A stretch of DNA of 64,000 bases from Erwinia oleae (GTDB lineage Bacteria > Pseudomonadota > Gammaproteobacteria > Enterobacterales > Enterobacteriaceae): contig NZ_JNVB01000002.1 of NCBI RefSeq assembly GCF_000770305.1, positions 82,397-146,396 on the forward strand. The letters run 5' to 3'. Below, piece by piece: positions 31,793-42,030 of the stretch (within the stretch, counting starts at the first letter, position 1; every line of letters starts with the position of its first letter). A program made the position numbers and the translations under genes. The notes under the pieces are model-generated. The model was given only the letters and a program-made list of their open reading frames with translations, did not search any database and was not told the origin of the DNA.

Positions 31793-33526
31793 TTAATAAC
31801 TCCACTGCATTGAAAATCCGAGTGTCAATGAGTCAGTATGGAAATTATGCGGTTTCACCAATGGTACACCGAGAAAAACATCATAATGTGTATTCCATAA
31901 CCAGCCGCGTACACCTGCGACGCTACCCATTAATGTTTTACCAACGATACCATTTTGGCTGGCATCGCCAATAATTCTGCCGACATCCGCACCTAAATAA
32001 GGCTGGTAGTTTTTCTCAGGCAATATCAGACTGAACGTATTCCGCCAGTATCCTCCCTGATTTTGTTGCAGGCTGCTTTCACCATCGAAACCACGCACTG
32101 TCCAACGGCTGCCAATTGAAAAACGATCCAACGAGGAGAGACGGTTTGGTGACAGCTGTACGTTAAGCTGTGGCGCATAGTGAATCTTATGCGAAGCAAT
32201 ATCAAACCAGCCAGACCCGGCGATATTCAACGTCGCTATAGTTGCATCATGGTCAATTAAATTAAACTTCGCTTCCTGTGTTGCAAGGCTGCCAAACCAG
32301 GGCATCTTTTTTTGCAGTGACAGAGTGGTATCAACGCTGCTTCTTTCCCATTGATGCGAATGTTTAATTATTGCTTTCAGGCCTGCACTCTTTTTATGCA
32401 TGCTGGTCAGCTCGGTATTACCATTAAAATAATAGCGTGTCCCGATGTTAAATATCTGCATTCCGGCAGACGTTTTATGCGTCATAGACTGCGAAAGCAG
32501 ATAGTTTACCTGCGCGCTCAGATAATGGTTGTAATTATTCAGATTCCAGCTTGCCTGGTTACCCTGAATATGCTGCTGTGATTGACTTTCACTGGCATAA
32601 AGATCCAGCCACCAGTAATTCCACGGTACGGAATAGCCTACGGCGCGGTTACTGTTACCGAACGGTTTATGGCTGAAATCAATATCTCGTCCATACGAGA
32701 AATAAAGCGAATCGCTGAGCGAGGTGATATTATTAAGATAGAGCGCGCCACCGCCCTGGTAACGTCCGGTGGCTTTACTCCCTGCATCGTCTAACCAGGC
32801 TGCGACCTGCCAGTATTTGTTCTGCTCGCGCGTAATGTCAACGTCGCTCTCGCCCTGATATTTACCGGGTAGTATTTCAATTTTGACCTCGGAACCGGGT
32901 ACTCTTTTAAGGTTAAAACTTCCCTGCTCCAGATCGCGTAGATTAAGAATATCGCCCTCATGTAAAGGTAACGTATTTTTCAGGCTGATATAGTTTCCGC
33001 TGCTTTCAGCCAGGCGAATTTTACCCACCTTTCCGGTTAGGATAATAAAATTAAGTTTCCGCTTTGTCAGATCCTGGTCGGGCATCTCAAGACGTGTGGT
33101 AATATAACCCATGCGGATAATTTCATTTTGGATCGTTTTTGACAACAGACGGATGCCTTCAATGCCTAAACACTTCCCTTCGGCCTGCCGGGTAATATCG
33201 CGCAAGCGGCTAAAGTTAATGGTATCGTTGTCAACGTGATATGACACGCTCTCTATATCGTAACAACTATTCTCTTCAGGAAAGAGGATGATATCTTTTT
33301 GCAGATCGCTGACGCTGGAATTATTTTCATTTTTCAGCGGTAACAAGTGTTCTTTTCGAATTTTATCTTGTTCGATTTGTTGTGTTGAATTATCTTTCAA
33401 CGCCTTTTCGGTACCAACAGGAAGCCCGTCCCGATCGGCGGAGGCGCTGAGGGAAACTGCTGCGGAGAAAAAAGAAGCAAACAGATAAAAAAACCGCTGT
33501 CGCGGGTTTTTGTGAAAACGGTCCAT
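31793..33526 (-). CDS. TpsB outer-membrane transporter (ShlB/FhaC/HecB family)
   Basis: This 577-aa outer-membrane protein of the Omp85/TpsB superfamily moves its TpsA partner across the outer membrane. A signal peptide (about 1-30) and a charged linker are followed by a POTRA_2-type region (CYDIESVSYHVDNDTINFSR, CLGIEGIRLLSKTIQNEIIR, YITTRLEMPDQDL). A C-terminal 16-strand barrel follows. The lid-loop motif VRGF is visible at about residue 477 (RWTVRGFDGESS), and the last residues end in an aromatic (MQWSY). It is the first gene of the operon; the exoprotein starts 69 bases later. The operon sits between rpmE and metJ. Confidence 0.93.
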   Translation of the reverse strand: MDRFHKNPRQRFFYLFASFFSAAVSLSASADRDGLPVGTEKALKDNSTQQIEQDKIRKEHLLPLKNENNSSVSDLQKDIILFPEENSCYDIESVSYHVDNDTINFSRLRDITRQAEGKCLGIEGIRLLSKTIQNEIIRMGYITTRLEMPDQDLTKRKLNFIILTGKVGKIRLAESSGNYISLKNTLPLHEGDILNLRDLEQGSFNLKRVPGSEVKIEILPGKYQGESDVDITREQNKYWQVAAWLDDAGSKATGRYQGGGALYLNNITSLSDSLYFSYGRDIDFSHKPFGNSNRAVGYSVPWNYWWLDLYASESQSQQHIQGNQASWNLNNYNHYLSAQVNYLLSQSMTHKTSAGMQIFNIGTRYYFNGNTELTSMHKKSAGLKAIIKHSHQWERSSVDTTLSLQKKMPWFGSLATQEAKFNLIDHDATIATLNIAGSGWFDIASHKIHYAPQLNVQLSPNRLSSLDRFSIGSRWTVRGFDGESSLQQNQGGYWRNTFSLILPEKNYQPYLGADVGRIIGDASQNGIVGKTLMGSVAGVRGWLWNTHYDVFLGVPLVKPHNFHTDSLTLGFSMQWSY

Positions 33527-33635
33527 GTGTTAAACCTGGTATTATTATATTCCATTATTAATAGCAGGATTGTATTGATCATGAATGGCTATTGATATAG
33601 TAATAATTCCAAATATTACTGATAATAAATTTTTA

Positions 33636-33674
33636 AAGGGATAGCATTTACCCGGAGAGTCCGTGCTATCCCCT
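33636..33674 (-). terminator. Probable terminator of metJ
   Basis: GGGATAGCA (33638-33646) pairs with TGCTATCCC (33664-33672) around a 17-base loop. On the minus strand it runs into TTTAAAAATTT. It lies after the metJ stop at 33693. Confidence 0.55.
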
Positions 33675-33692
33675 TAACAGAGAACGGGGCGA

Positions 33693-34010
33693 TCAATATT
33701 CCCACGTATCAGGGTCGACGCCCATCTCGCGCATAATCACCTTCGCCTCTTCGGGAATTTCATCATTCCGCTCTTTACGCAGATCAACATCGTCCGGCAG
33801 CGGTTGCCCGGTAAACGCGTGGAGAAAAGCTTCACACAGCAGTTCACTGTTGGTCGCGTGACGCAGGTTGTTCACCTGGCGACGGGTGCGCTCATCGGTC
33901 AGGATCTTAAGCACTTTCAACGGGATAGATACCGTAATCTTTTTTACCTGCTCGCTCTTTTTGCCGTGCTCAGCGTAAGGGCTGATATATTCGCCGTTCC
34001 ATTCAGCCAT
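33693..34010 (-). CDS. metJ: Methionine repressor MetJ
   Basis: MetJ is a ribbon-helix-helix repressor that uses S-adenosylmethionine as corepressor and binds tandem met boxes. The 105-aa length equals that of E. coli. The DNA-contacting strand is in [20 protein letters not shown], followed by [20 protein letters not shown]. It is divergent from metB. The shared intergenic region holds four met boxes, so it probably represses both its own gene and metBL. Confidence 0.98.
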   Translation of the reverse strand: MAEWNGEYISPYAEHGKKSEQVKKITVSIPLKVLKILTDERTRRQVNNLRHATNSELLCEAFLHAFTGQPLPDDVDLRKERNDEIPEEAKVIMREMGVDPDTWEY

Positions 34011-34165
34011 GGGTTACCTTAGTCATCATTAAAATTATCAACATGCCGGAATTCGGCTAATTATGCCTGAAGTTGGGGCCCGCTATACTGCCTCGGTTCA
34101 ACTTTCTGTCGGCTATAGGGCCATAATATTAACGGTTATTGCCAGTTTGCTCAATCTATACGCAA

Positions 34166-34197
34166 AGACATTTAGATGTCCAGATGTATTGACGTCC
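34166..34197. promoter_or_regulatory. Four tandem met boxes, metJ/metB operator
   Basis: Four consecutive 8-bp units AGACATTT, AGATGTCC, AGATGTAT and TGACGTCC each match 6 of 8 positions of the MetJ consensus AGACGTCT. They fill 34166-34197, 55 bases before the metB start. Confidence 0.85.
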
Positions 34198-34252
34198 GTT
34201 TTTGCGCTGTTATGCTAGTGCTTCTTTTATACTTGCCAGGAATGTATGCACT

Positions 34253-35413
34253 ATGACGCGTAAACAGGCAACCATTGCGGTCCGCAGCGGTTTAAATGAC
34301 GACGAGCAATACGGCTGCGTTGTTCCGCCGATCCATCTCTCCAGCACCTATAATTTCACCGATTTCAACCAGCCCCGAGCTCATGACTACTCTCGCCGCG
34401 GTAACCCAACGCGCGACGTGGTGCAACGCGCGCTGGCGGAGCTGGAAGGCGGCGCTGGCGCGGTGATGACCAATACCGGGATGTCTGCTATTCATCTGGT
34501 GTGTACCGTTTTTCTTAAACCCGGCGATCTGCTGGTCGCGCCTCATGACTGCTACGGCGGCAGCTACCGGCTGTTTGACAGCCTGAGTAAACGCGGCGCG
34601 TATCGGGTGAAATTTGTCGATCAAGGCGACAGCGCTGCATTGCAGGCCGCGTTGCAGGACAAGCCGAAGCTGGTGCTGATTGAAAGCCCCAGCAATCCGC
34701 TGCTGCGCGTGGTTGATATCGCTGGCATCTGCAAAGCCGTCAGGGAAGCGGGCGCGCTGAGCGTCGTTGACAATACTTTTTTGAGCCCGGCGCTGCAAAA
34801 TCCGCTGGCGCTGGGCGCGGATCTGGTGCTGCATTCCTGTACGAAATACCTGAACGGCCACTCCGACGTTGTCGCAGGCGTTGTGATTGCTAAAGATCCC
34901 GGCTTGGTGACTGAGCTGGCATGGTGGGCCAATAATATCGGCGTGACGGGCGCGGCGTTCGACAGCTATTTGCTGCTGCGCGGCCTGCGTACACTGGCAC
35001 CCAGAATGGCCGCTGCGCAGCGTAACGCGCTGGCCATTGTCGACTACCTCAGGCATCAGCCGTTGGTGAAAAAACTGTATCATCCTTCTTTGCCCGAAAA
35101 TCCGGGCCATGCCTTTGCGGTACGTCAGCAAAAAGGCTTTGGCGCTATGTTAAGTTTTGAGCTGGATGGCGATGAGCAGACGCTGCGTCGCTTTCTGCGC
35201 GCGCTGGCGCTGTTCACCCTGGCGGAATCGCTGGGCGGCGTGGAAAGTTTGATTTCCCATACGGCGACCATGACCCATGCAGGGATGTCGGCAGAGGCGC
35301 GCGCGGCGGCGGGTATTTCGGAAACCCTGTTGCGGATTTCGGTAGGAATTGAAGATCACGAAGATTTAATCGCCGATCTGGATAACGCATTCAGGATCGC
35401 GGCCGAGGAATGA
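34253..35413 (+). CDS. metB: Cystathionine gamma-synthase
   Basis: MetB joins O-succinylhomoserine and cysteine to cystathionine with PLP. The protein is 386 aa, as in E. coli. It begins MTRKQATIAVRSGLNDDEQY and holds YSRRGNPTRDVVQRALAELE near residue 45. The PLP lysine is in LVLHSCTKYLNGHSDVV near 198. The ATG at 34253 matches the E. coli start; an earlier in-frame codon has no support. It overlaps metL by 4 bases (ATGA), so the two are translationally coupled. The gene is under the met-box array upstream. Confidence 0.97.
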   Translation: MTRKQATIAVRSGLNDDEQYGCVVPPIHLSSTYNFTDFNQPRAHDYSRRGNPTRDVVQRALAELEGGAGAVMTNTGMSAIHLVCTVFLKPGDLLVAPHDCYGGSYRLFDSLSKRGAYRVKFVDQGDSAALQAALQDKPKLVLIESPSNPLLRVVDIAGICKAVREAGALSVVDNTFLSPALQNPLALGADLVLHSCTKYLNGHSDVVAGVVIAKDPGLVTELAWWANNIGVTGAAFDSYLLLRGLRTLAPRMAAAQRNALAIVDYLRHQPLVKKLYHPSLPENPGHAFAVRQQKGFGAMLSFELDGDEQTLRRFLRALALFTLAESLGGVESLISHTATMTHAGMSAEARAAAGISETLLRISVGIEDHEDLIADLDNAFRIAAEE

Positions 35414-37842
35414 GCATGAGTCAGTCAGCAGTAGCGGGCACGCGTCAGCTACATAAATTTGGCGGCAGCAGCCTTGCTGACGCGAAATGTTATCAGCGGG
35501 TCGCCGGGATCATGGCCGGGTACAGTTTTCCCGGCGATATCATGGTGGTTTCCGCCGCAGGCGGCACAACTAACCAGTTAATCAGCTGGCTCAAACTGAG
35601 CCAGAGTGACCGCCTCTCCGCGCATCAGGTTCAGCAGGCGCTACGTCGTTATCAAAGCGATTTGATCGGCGCCCTGCTTCCCGCCGCTCAGGCGGCAGAA
35701 CTCACTACCGGCTTTATCCATGATCTGGAACGGCTGGCGGCGTTGCTTGACGGCAACATTACCGATGCCGTGTATGCCGAAGTCGTCGGTCATGGCGAGA
35801 TCTGGTCGGCGCGTCTGATGGCCGCCGTACTTAATCAGCAGGATATCGCCGCTGTTTGTCTGGACGCCCGCGATTTTCTGCGGGCCGAGCAGGCCGCGCA
35901 GCCGCAGGTGGATGAGGGGAAATCCTGGCCTCTGCTTCAGCAGCTGCTGGCGCAGCATCCCAACCAGCGACTGGTGATCACCGGTTTTATCTGCCGCAAC
36001 GAGGCGGGCGACACGGTATTACTGGGTCGCAACGGCAGCGACTACTCCGCTACGCAAATTGGTGCGTTGGCGGGCGTTTCCCGCGTCACCATCTGGAGCG
36101 ACGTCGCGGGCGTGTACAGCGCCGATCCGCGCAAGGTGAAGGATGCCTGCCTGCTGCCGCTGCTGCGGCTTGATGAGGCCAGTGAACTGGCGCGGCTGGC
36201 GGCCCCGGTGCTGCATACCCGCACGCTGCAACCGGTTTCCGGCAGCGATATCGATCTGCAACTGCGCTGTAGCTATCAGCCGGAGCAGGGTTCCACACGC
36301 ATTGAGCGCGTGCTGGCTTCCGGCACCGGCGCGCGGATCGTCACCAGCCACGACGATGTCTGCCTGATTGAGTATCAGGTGCCGCCGCAGCATGATTTCG
36401 CCACGCTGCATAAAGAGTTGGATCAATTACTCAAACGTGCGCAGCTGCGTCCGCTGGCAATCGGTCTTCATCCGGATCGCAACCTTCTCCAGCTTTGCTA
36501 CACCTCTGAAGTGGTCAACAGCGCGCGCGCGCTGCTTGAAAACGCCGCCTTGCCCGGCAGCATCCGGCTTCGCGAGGGCATGGCGCTGGTTGCGCTGGTC
36601 GGGGCGGGCGTCTGCCGTAATCCACTGCACAGTCATCGCTTCTGGCAGCAGTTAAAAGATCAGCCCGTTGAGTTTATCTGGCAGTCGGAAGAGAGCATCA
36701 GTCTGGTCGCCGTGCTGCGCGTTGGCCCGACGGAGAGCCTGATTCGGGGCCTTCATCAGTCGCTGTTCCGCGCGGAAAAACAGGTTGGACTGATGCTGTT
36801 CGGTAAAGGCAACATCGGTTCACGCTGGCTTGAGCTGTTTGGCCGCGAACGGGAAACGCTGTCGGCCAGAACGGGCTTTGAATTTGTGCTGGCGGGCGTG
36901 GTGGACAGCCGCCGCAGCCTGCTCAATTATCAGGGGCTGGATGCCAGCCGCGCCCTGGCCTTTTTTGAAGACGAAGCGGTCGGGCACGATGAAGAATCGT
37001 TGTTTTTGTGGATGCGGGCGCATCCCTTTGATGACCTGGTGGTGCTGGATGTGACCGCCAGCGAAACGCTGGCCGAACAGTATCTGGACTTTGCAAGCCA
37101 CGGTTTTCACGTGGTCAGCGCCAATAAAGTGGCGGGCGCGTCGGACAGCCATCGCTATCGCCAGATCCGCGATGCCTTTGCGAAAACCGGACGACACTGG
37201 CTGTACAACGCCACGGTAGGCGCCGGGCTGCCGGTGAATCACACCGTGCGCGATCTGCGCGAAAGTGGTGACAGCATTCTCTCTATCAGCGGTATCTTCT
37301 CCGGCACGCTCTCGTGGCTGTTTCTGCAATATGACGGCACGGTGCCGTTTACCGAGCTGGTCGATCAGGCGTGGCAGCAGGGTCTGACCGAGCCGGACCC
37401 GCGCGTGGATCTCTCCGGGCAGGACGTGATGCGCAAGCTGGTGATCCTGGCGCGTGAAGCCGGTTACGATATCGAGCCGGAGCAGGTGCGCGTCGAGTCG
37501 CTGGTGCCGAAAGGTTGCGAAAACGAATCCGTCGATCACTTTTTCGAGAACGGTGAGATGCTGAATGAGCAGATGCAGCAGCGTTTTGAAGCGGCGCAGG
37601 AGCTGGGGTTGGTTCTGCGCTATGTGGCGCGTTTTGACGCCAACGGTAAAGCGCGCGTTGGTGTTGAGGCGGTAAGAGGCGATCATCCGCTCGCTTCACT
37701 ACTGCCATGCGACAACGTATTTGCCATCGAAAGCCGCTGGTATCGCGATAATCCTCTGGTGATCCGCGGCCCGGGTGCGGGACGGGATGTCACCGCTGGC
37801 GCCATTCAATCCGATCTCAACAGGCTGGCGCAGCTTTTATAA
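35410..37842 (+). CDS. metL: Bifunctional aspartokinase II / homoserine dehydrogenase II
   Basis: MetL is an 810-aa fusion that catalyses the first and third steps from aspartate to homoserine for methionine synthesis. The N-terminal kinase begins QLHKFGGSSLADAKCY and contains VLLGRNGSDYSATQ. The central ACT-like linker follows. The C-terminal dehydrogenase begins GLMLFGKGNIGSRWLELF near residue 460 and shows VVSANKVAGASDSHRYRQ and the late GAGRDVTAGAIQSDL. The length equals that of E. coli MetL. It starts inside the metB stop (ATGA overlap); a second ATG two codons on is possible. A terminator follows. Confidence 0.97.
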   Translation: MSMSQSAVAGTRQLHKFGGSSLADAKCYQRVAGIMAGYSFPGDIMVVSAAGGTTNQLISWLKLSQSDRLSAHQVQQALRRYQSDLIGALLPAAQAAELTTGFIHDLERLAALLDGNITDAVYAEVVGHGEIWSARLMAAVLNQQDIAAVCLDARDFLRAEQAAQPQVDEGKSWPLLQQLLAQHPNQRLVITGFICRNEAGDTVLLGRNGSDYSATQIGALAGVSRVTIWSDVAGVYSADPRKVKDACLLPLLRLDEASELARLAAPVLHTRTLQPVSGSDIDLQLRCSYQPEQGSTRIERVLASGTGARIVTSHDDVCLIEYQVPPQHDFATLHKELDQLLKRAQLRPLAIGLHPDRNLLQLCYTSEVVNSARALLENAALPGSIRLREGMALVALVGAGVCRNPLHSHRFWQQLKDQPVEFIWQSEESISLVAVLRVGPTESLIRGLHQSLFRAEKQVGLMLFGKGNIGSRWLELFGRERETLSARTGFEFVLAGVVDSRRSLLNYQGLDASRALAFFEDEAVGHDEESLFLWMRAHPFDDLVVLDVTASETLAEQYLDFASHGFHVVSANKVAGASDSHRYRQIRDAFAKTGRHWLYNATVGAGLPVNHTVRDLRESGDSILSISGIFSGTLSWLFLQYDGTVPFTELVDQAWQQGLTEPDPRVDLSGQDVMRKLVILAREAGYDIEPEQVRVESLVPKGCENESVDHFFENGEMLNEQMQQRFEAAQELGLVLRYVARFDANGKARVGVEAVRGDHPLASLLPCDNVFAIESRWYRDNPLVIRGPGAGRDVTAGAIQSDLNRLAQLL

Positions 37843-37847
37843 CGCGT

Positions 37848-37884
37848 CGGGGGCCAGACCCGTTCTGGCCCGGCTTTTCTTTTG
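37848..37884 (+). terminator. Terminator of metBL
   Basis: GGGCCAGA (37851-37858) pairs with TCTGGCCC (37864-37871) and is followed by GGCTTTTCTTTT. Confidence 0.8.
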
Positions 37885-37987
37885 CTTCATACCGCGTCCT
37901 TATATGAATTTTTCTCATTATCACTGAGAATTTGTCACTTGCCGAAAGCAATTACAGGTTGACTGGATAAGCGGATTCCGTCATTTT

Positions 37988-38027
37988 GAGTGTCTGGACG
38001 TCTAAACGTATGGATGTTCAACTGGAC
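37988..38027 (+). promoter_or_regulatory. Tandem met boxes upstream of metF
   Basis: These are successive 8-bp units, the best being GGACGTCT at 37996-38003 (7 of 8) and AAACGTAT at 38004-38011 (6 of 8). They are flanked by degenerate units (GAGTGTCT, GGATGTTC, AACTGGAC). The array ends 34 bases before the metF start. It indicates repression by MetJ-SAM. Confidence 0.75.
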
Positions 38028-38058
38028 GAGTCATTCATAACGCGATCGATTGAGGTAA

Positions 38059-38961
<903 letters not shown>

Positions 38962-38966
38962 TGTTG

Positions 38967-38992
38967 CGGGGCAGGCGACTGCCCCGTTTGTT
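38967..38992 (+). terminator. Terminator of metF
   Basis: CGGGGCAG (38967-38974), loop GCGA and CTGCCCCG (38979-38986) are followed by TTTGTT, 5 bases after the metF stop. Confidence 0.8.
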
Positions 38993-39093
38993 CAGAAAAG
39001 CAGGGCTCCTTGCCAGCTCATTGCCTCTCATAAGCGCTTCTCTTCTCAGAAAGTGTTCATCTCTCCCGATTCGGTTCCACACCGTCACGATAC

Positions 39094-39254
39094 TTCACAT
39101 GAATTCACAGCGCGTTGTGAATATCTGCTTTCTCTGTTGATTGTGATAAAACAACAGGTTGACGGATTTTCAGGTGCAATTCCCCGGCGCGTAAGTGTGA
39201 TATGCCTCATCGGAATGTGAATCCGATCCGCGCATAATGTTTCATAAATTCACA
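39094..39254 (+). promoter_or_regulatory. Cluster of TTCACA/TGTGAA motifs before otnK
   Basis: The 316-base gap before otnK holds repeated copies of one motif: TTCACA at 39094, ATTCACA at 39103-39109, TGTGAAT at 39116-39122, TGTGAT at 39142, TGTGAT at 39196, TGTGAAT at 39216-39222 and ATTCACA at 39248-39254. The second and third form a perfect 7-bp inverted repeat with a 6-base spacer. Some may be CRP half-sites (TGTGA). Others may serve the DeoR-type regulator of this island. No firm -35/-10 pair was assigned. Confidence 0.45.
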
Positions 39255-39277
39255 CGGTCAGAACACGCGGTAACGTT

Positions 39278-40531
39278 ATGACAATTAAGCTGGGCATCAT
39301 CGCAGATGATTTTACGGGCGCAACGGACATCGCCAGTTTCATGGCCACATCCGGCTGGCGGGTGGTGCAGTTAAACGGCATCCCGACCGGCACCGTCGAT
39401 CTGGCCAACGCCGATGCCGTGGTGATTTCGCTGAAGAGCCGCTCCTGCGCCGCTGAGCAGGCGGTGGCGCTCTCTGCACACGCCAGCCGCTGGCTGACGA
39501 CGCAGGGCTGCGAGCGTCTCTACTTCAAGTACTGCTCCACTTTTGATTCAACATCGGCGGGGAATATCGGCCCGGTTACCGACTTTCTGCTGGCGGAGAC
39601 GCGTGCGCCGATGGCGATATTGTGTCCGGCGCTGCCGATCAACGGCCGTACCGTGGTTCACGGTCATCTCTTTGTGAACGGACGTCTGCTTAATGAGTCC
39701 GGCATGGAAAACCATCCGCTGACGCCAATGAAAGACGCCAACCTTCTTCGCGTCATGGAACAACAGGCGCAAGGCACCTGCGGGCTGGTTTCTCTGGCGA
39801 CGTTGGGTGAAGGAAAAGCGGCTGTCGTCCGGCGGCTGGCGCAGTTAGAAAACGAAGGAAAACGTTATGCGGTGGTGGATGCGCTAACCCAGGACGATTT
39901 GTTGACGCTGGCCGATGCGCTGCCGCACAACGTCCTGCTGACCGGCGGCTCCGGTCTGGCAGGCGCGCTGGCCGCGCGGCATCCACAGCCGCCGCAGGCG
40001 GAGGAGTTTGCGCCTTTATCGACCGGACGCACGCTGATCCTTGCCGGAAGCTGTTCATTGATGACCAATCAGCAGGTGGCGCATTACCGCGAACGTGCTC
40101 CTTCGCTGGCGCTGGATGTGGAGCGCTGCCTGAACGATGCGGACTATCAGGCGGAACTGGCCGCGTGGGTGTTAACGCAGTCTGCGGAAAAAGCGCCGAT
40201 GATCTATGCCACGCGCCCGGCGGAAGAGGTGAAAGCGCTGCAAGAACGCTTTGGCGTGGAGGCGGTCGGCAGCGCCATTGAACACCTTTTTGCCGCACTG
40301 GCCGTTGAATTAAACGGGCAGGGCGTGAACAAATTTATCGTGGCGGGCGGCGAAACATCCAGCCTGATCGTACAGAAGCTCTCCGTAGAGGGCTTTGCCA
40401 TCGGTGAGACGATCACCCCCGGCGTACCCTGGGTAAAAGATCTTCACCGCCCGCTCTGGCTGGCGCTGAAGTCAGGTAATTTTGGGGATGAGCATTTTTT
40501 TACTAAGGCCCAGGAGTTTTATCATGCGTGA
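39278..40531 (+). CDS. otnK: 3-oxo-tetronate kinase-like protein (DUF1537, OtnK type)
   Basis: This 417-aa DUF1537 sugar-acid kinase most resembles OtnK, which phosphorylates 3-oxo-tetronate at O4. The N-terminal domain starts LGIIADDFTGATDIASFMA, the conserved acidic substrate motif. YFKYCSTFDSTSAGNIGPVT lies near residue 88. The C-terminal nucleotide-binding part holds FIVAGGETSSLIVQKL near 355 and GVPWVKDLHRPLWLALKSGN with NFGDEHFF. It is the first gene of the island, and the next gene overlaps its end by 8 bases. The real substrate here is open, because the usual upstream enzymes are missing. Confidence 0.85.
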   Translation: MTIKLGIIADDFTGATDIASFMATSGWRVVQLNGIPTGTVDLANADAVVISLKSRSCAAEQAVALSAHASRWLTTQGCERLYFKYCSTFDSTSAGNIGPVTDFLLAETRAPMAILCPALPINGRTVVHGHLFVNGRLLNESGMENHPLTPMKDANLLRVMEQQAQGTCGLVSLATLGEGKAAVVRRLAQLENEGKRYAVVDALTQDDLLTLADALPHNVLLTGGSGLAGALAARHPQPPQAEEFAPLSTGRTLILAGSCSLMTNQQVAHYRERAPSLALDVERCLNDADYQAELAAWVLTQSAEKAPMIYATRPAEEVKALQERFGVEAVGSAIEHLFAALAVELNGQGVNKFIVAGGETSSLIVQKLSVEGFAIGETITPGVPWVKDLHRPLWLALKSGNFGDEHFFTKAQEFYHA

Positions 40532-41165
40532 TAGGGAACACCGCGAGCAGATGGTCTCGCTGGCACACTCAATGTTTATGCGTGGCTATTGCAGCGGCGG
40601 CGCGGGAAATCTGAGCTGCCGCCTGCCGGGCGGCGGATTTCTGGTAACGCCGACCAATTCCAGCTTTGGCTCGCTGGATGCCGCCACCCTCAGCGAGCTG
40701 GACGCGGAAGGCAATTGGGTATCAGGCAATAAACCGTCCAAGGAGTCGGTGATGCATCTGGCTTTTTATCGCCAGCGGCCGGATATTGGCGGCGTGGTGC
40801 ACCTTCACTCGCCGTCGCTCACCGCGCTCTCCTGTCTGCCGGGCCTCGATCCGACCGACTGCCTGCCGCCGATCACCCCCTACTTTGTCATGCGGGTTGG
40901 CAGGCTGCCGCTTATTCCCTATTACCGACCGGGCCATGCCGGGCTGGCGGACGAGGTCGGCGCGCTGGCACCGACGCATAATGCGATGCTGTTGGCGAAT
41001 CACGGGCCGGTCATTGGCGGCGCAAACCTGCGCGAAGCGACCTTCAACGCCGAAGAGCTTGAGGATACGGCCCGGCTCTACTTCACGCTGCTGCCGCATG
41101 GTATGGTCAGGCTGAATGAGGAACAGGTCGCCGAACTGCGCACCACCTTCGGCGGCGGTCACTAA
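40524..41165 (+). CDS. otnC: 3-oxo-tetronate 4-phosphate decarboxylase-like class II aldolase (OtnC type)
   Basis: This is a 213-aa class II aldolase/adducin-family metalloenzyme. OtnC proteins decarboxylate 3-oxo-tetronate 4-phosphate to dihydroxyacetone phosphate. The zinc ligands are visible in VVHLHSPSLTALSCL near residue 95 and in NAMLLANHGPVIGG near 155. GGAGNLSCRLPGGGFLVTPT is the substrate-phosphate loop. The ATG at 40524 follows AGGAG and overlaps the kinase stop by 8 bases, which indicates coupling. It ends 20 bases before the regulator gene. Confidence 0.85.
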   Translation: MRDREHREQMVSLAHSMFMRGYCSGGAGNLSCRLPGGGFLVTPTNSSFGSLDAATLSELDAEGNWVSGNKPSKESVMHLAFYRQRPDIGGVVHLHSPSLTALSCLPGLDPTDCLPPITPYFVMRVGRLPLIPYYRPGHAGLADEVGALAPTHNAMLLANHGPVIGGANLREATFNAEELEDTARLYFTLLPHGMVRLNEEQVAELRTTFGGGH

Positions 41166-41185
41166 GCGTCGCACGAGAGAGAGCC

Positions 41186-41965
41186 ATGTTGCCTGACGAA
41201 CGCCGCACATTTATCTACAGCTACCTGCACCAGCACGCGCACGCGGCGATCAATGAGCTGGTAAAGCTGCTGGACGTTTCACATATGACCATTCGTCGCG
41301 ATCTCAAAGAGATGGAAGATGAAGGAAAAGTTACGTTAATCAGCGGCGGGGCGAAATTAAATGCGTCGCTGATTCAGGAGCTGCCTTACGTTGAAAAAGC
41401 ATTGCTTCATCATAAGGTAAAAAGAGATATCGGTATTATTGCCGAAAGGTTTGTTGAATCCGGTAAGGTTATTTATCTGGATGCGGGCACCACCACGTAT
41501 GAAATAGCGCGCTGCGTGGCGAAAAAATTAAAAAAGGTGGCGATTGTCACCAACGATTTTACTATTGCTGATTTTTTAATGACGATGCCTCACATCGATA
41601 TTTACCATACCGGTGGGCAGATCGATATTCGTAATCGTTCCTGCGTCGGACACAGCGCGGCGCAGTTTATTCGTGAGCATAATATCGACGTCGCCTTTAT
41701 CAGCTCAAGCTCATGGGATATCGAACACGGCGTCTCCACGCCGGATGAGGGCAAGATGCTGGTGAAAAAGGCGGTACTGGCTTCATCGCGCCGGAACGTG
41801 CTGGTTTCTGACAGCAGCAAATACGGCAAGTACGGCATGTTTCATATCTGCCATCTTGATCAACTGGACGATATTATTTGCGACGATCAGTTACCCGCCG
41901 AAATTTTAAAAAACCTGGCAGCCATTGATCTCCGGTTGCATCAGGCACAAACCGATAAAATATGA
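41186..41965 (+). CDS. DeoR-family transcriptional regulator of the sugar-acid island
   Basis: This 259-aa regulator has the DeoR helix-turn-helix (AAINELVKLLDVSHMTIRRDL, residues 19-39) and a C-terminal sugar-phosphate sensing domain (VIYLDAGTTTYEIARCV; VAFISSSSWDIEHGVSTPDE; LVSDSSKYGKYGMF). Such proteins usually repress neighbouring catabolic genes and respond to a phosphorylated intermediate. It lies between otnC and the permease in the same direction and is comparable to E. coli YgbI. The TTCACA motif cluster before otnK and the inverted repeat before the permease are candidate sites. The effector is unknown. Confidence 0.88.
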   Translation: MLPDERRTFIYSYLHQHAHAAINELVKLLDVSHMTIRRDLKEMEDEGKVTLISGGAKLNASLIQELPYVEKALLHHKVKRDIGIIAERFVESGKVIYLDAGTTTYEIARCVAKKLKKVAIVTNDFTIADFLMTMPHIDIYHTGGQIDIRNRSCVGHSAAQFIREHNIDVAFISSSSWDIEHGVSTPDEGKMLVKKAVLASSRRNVLVSDSSKYGKYGMFHICHLDQLDDIICDDQLPAEILKNLAAIDLRLHQAQTDKI

Positions 41966-42030
41966 GGAATGAACTGATGTAAACGCTCACGCTGAACCCT
42001 ACACGCTAATTATGAAAGTATAAGGCTTAT

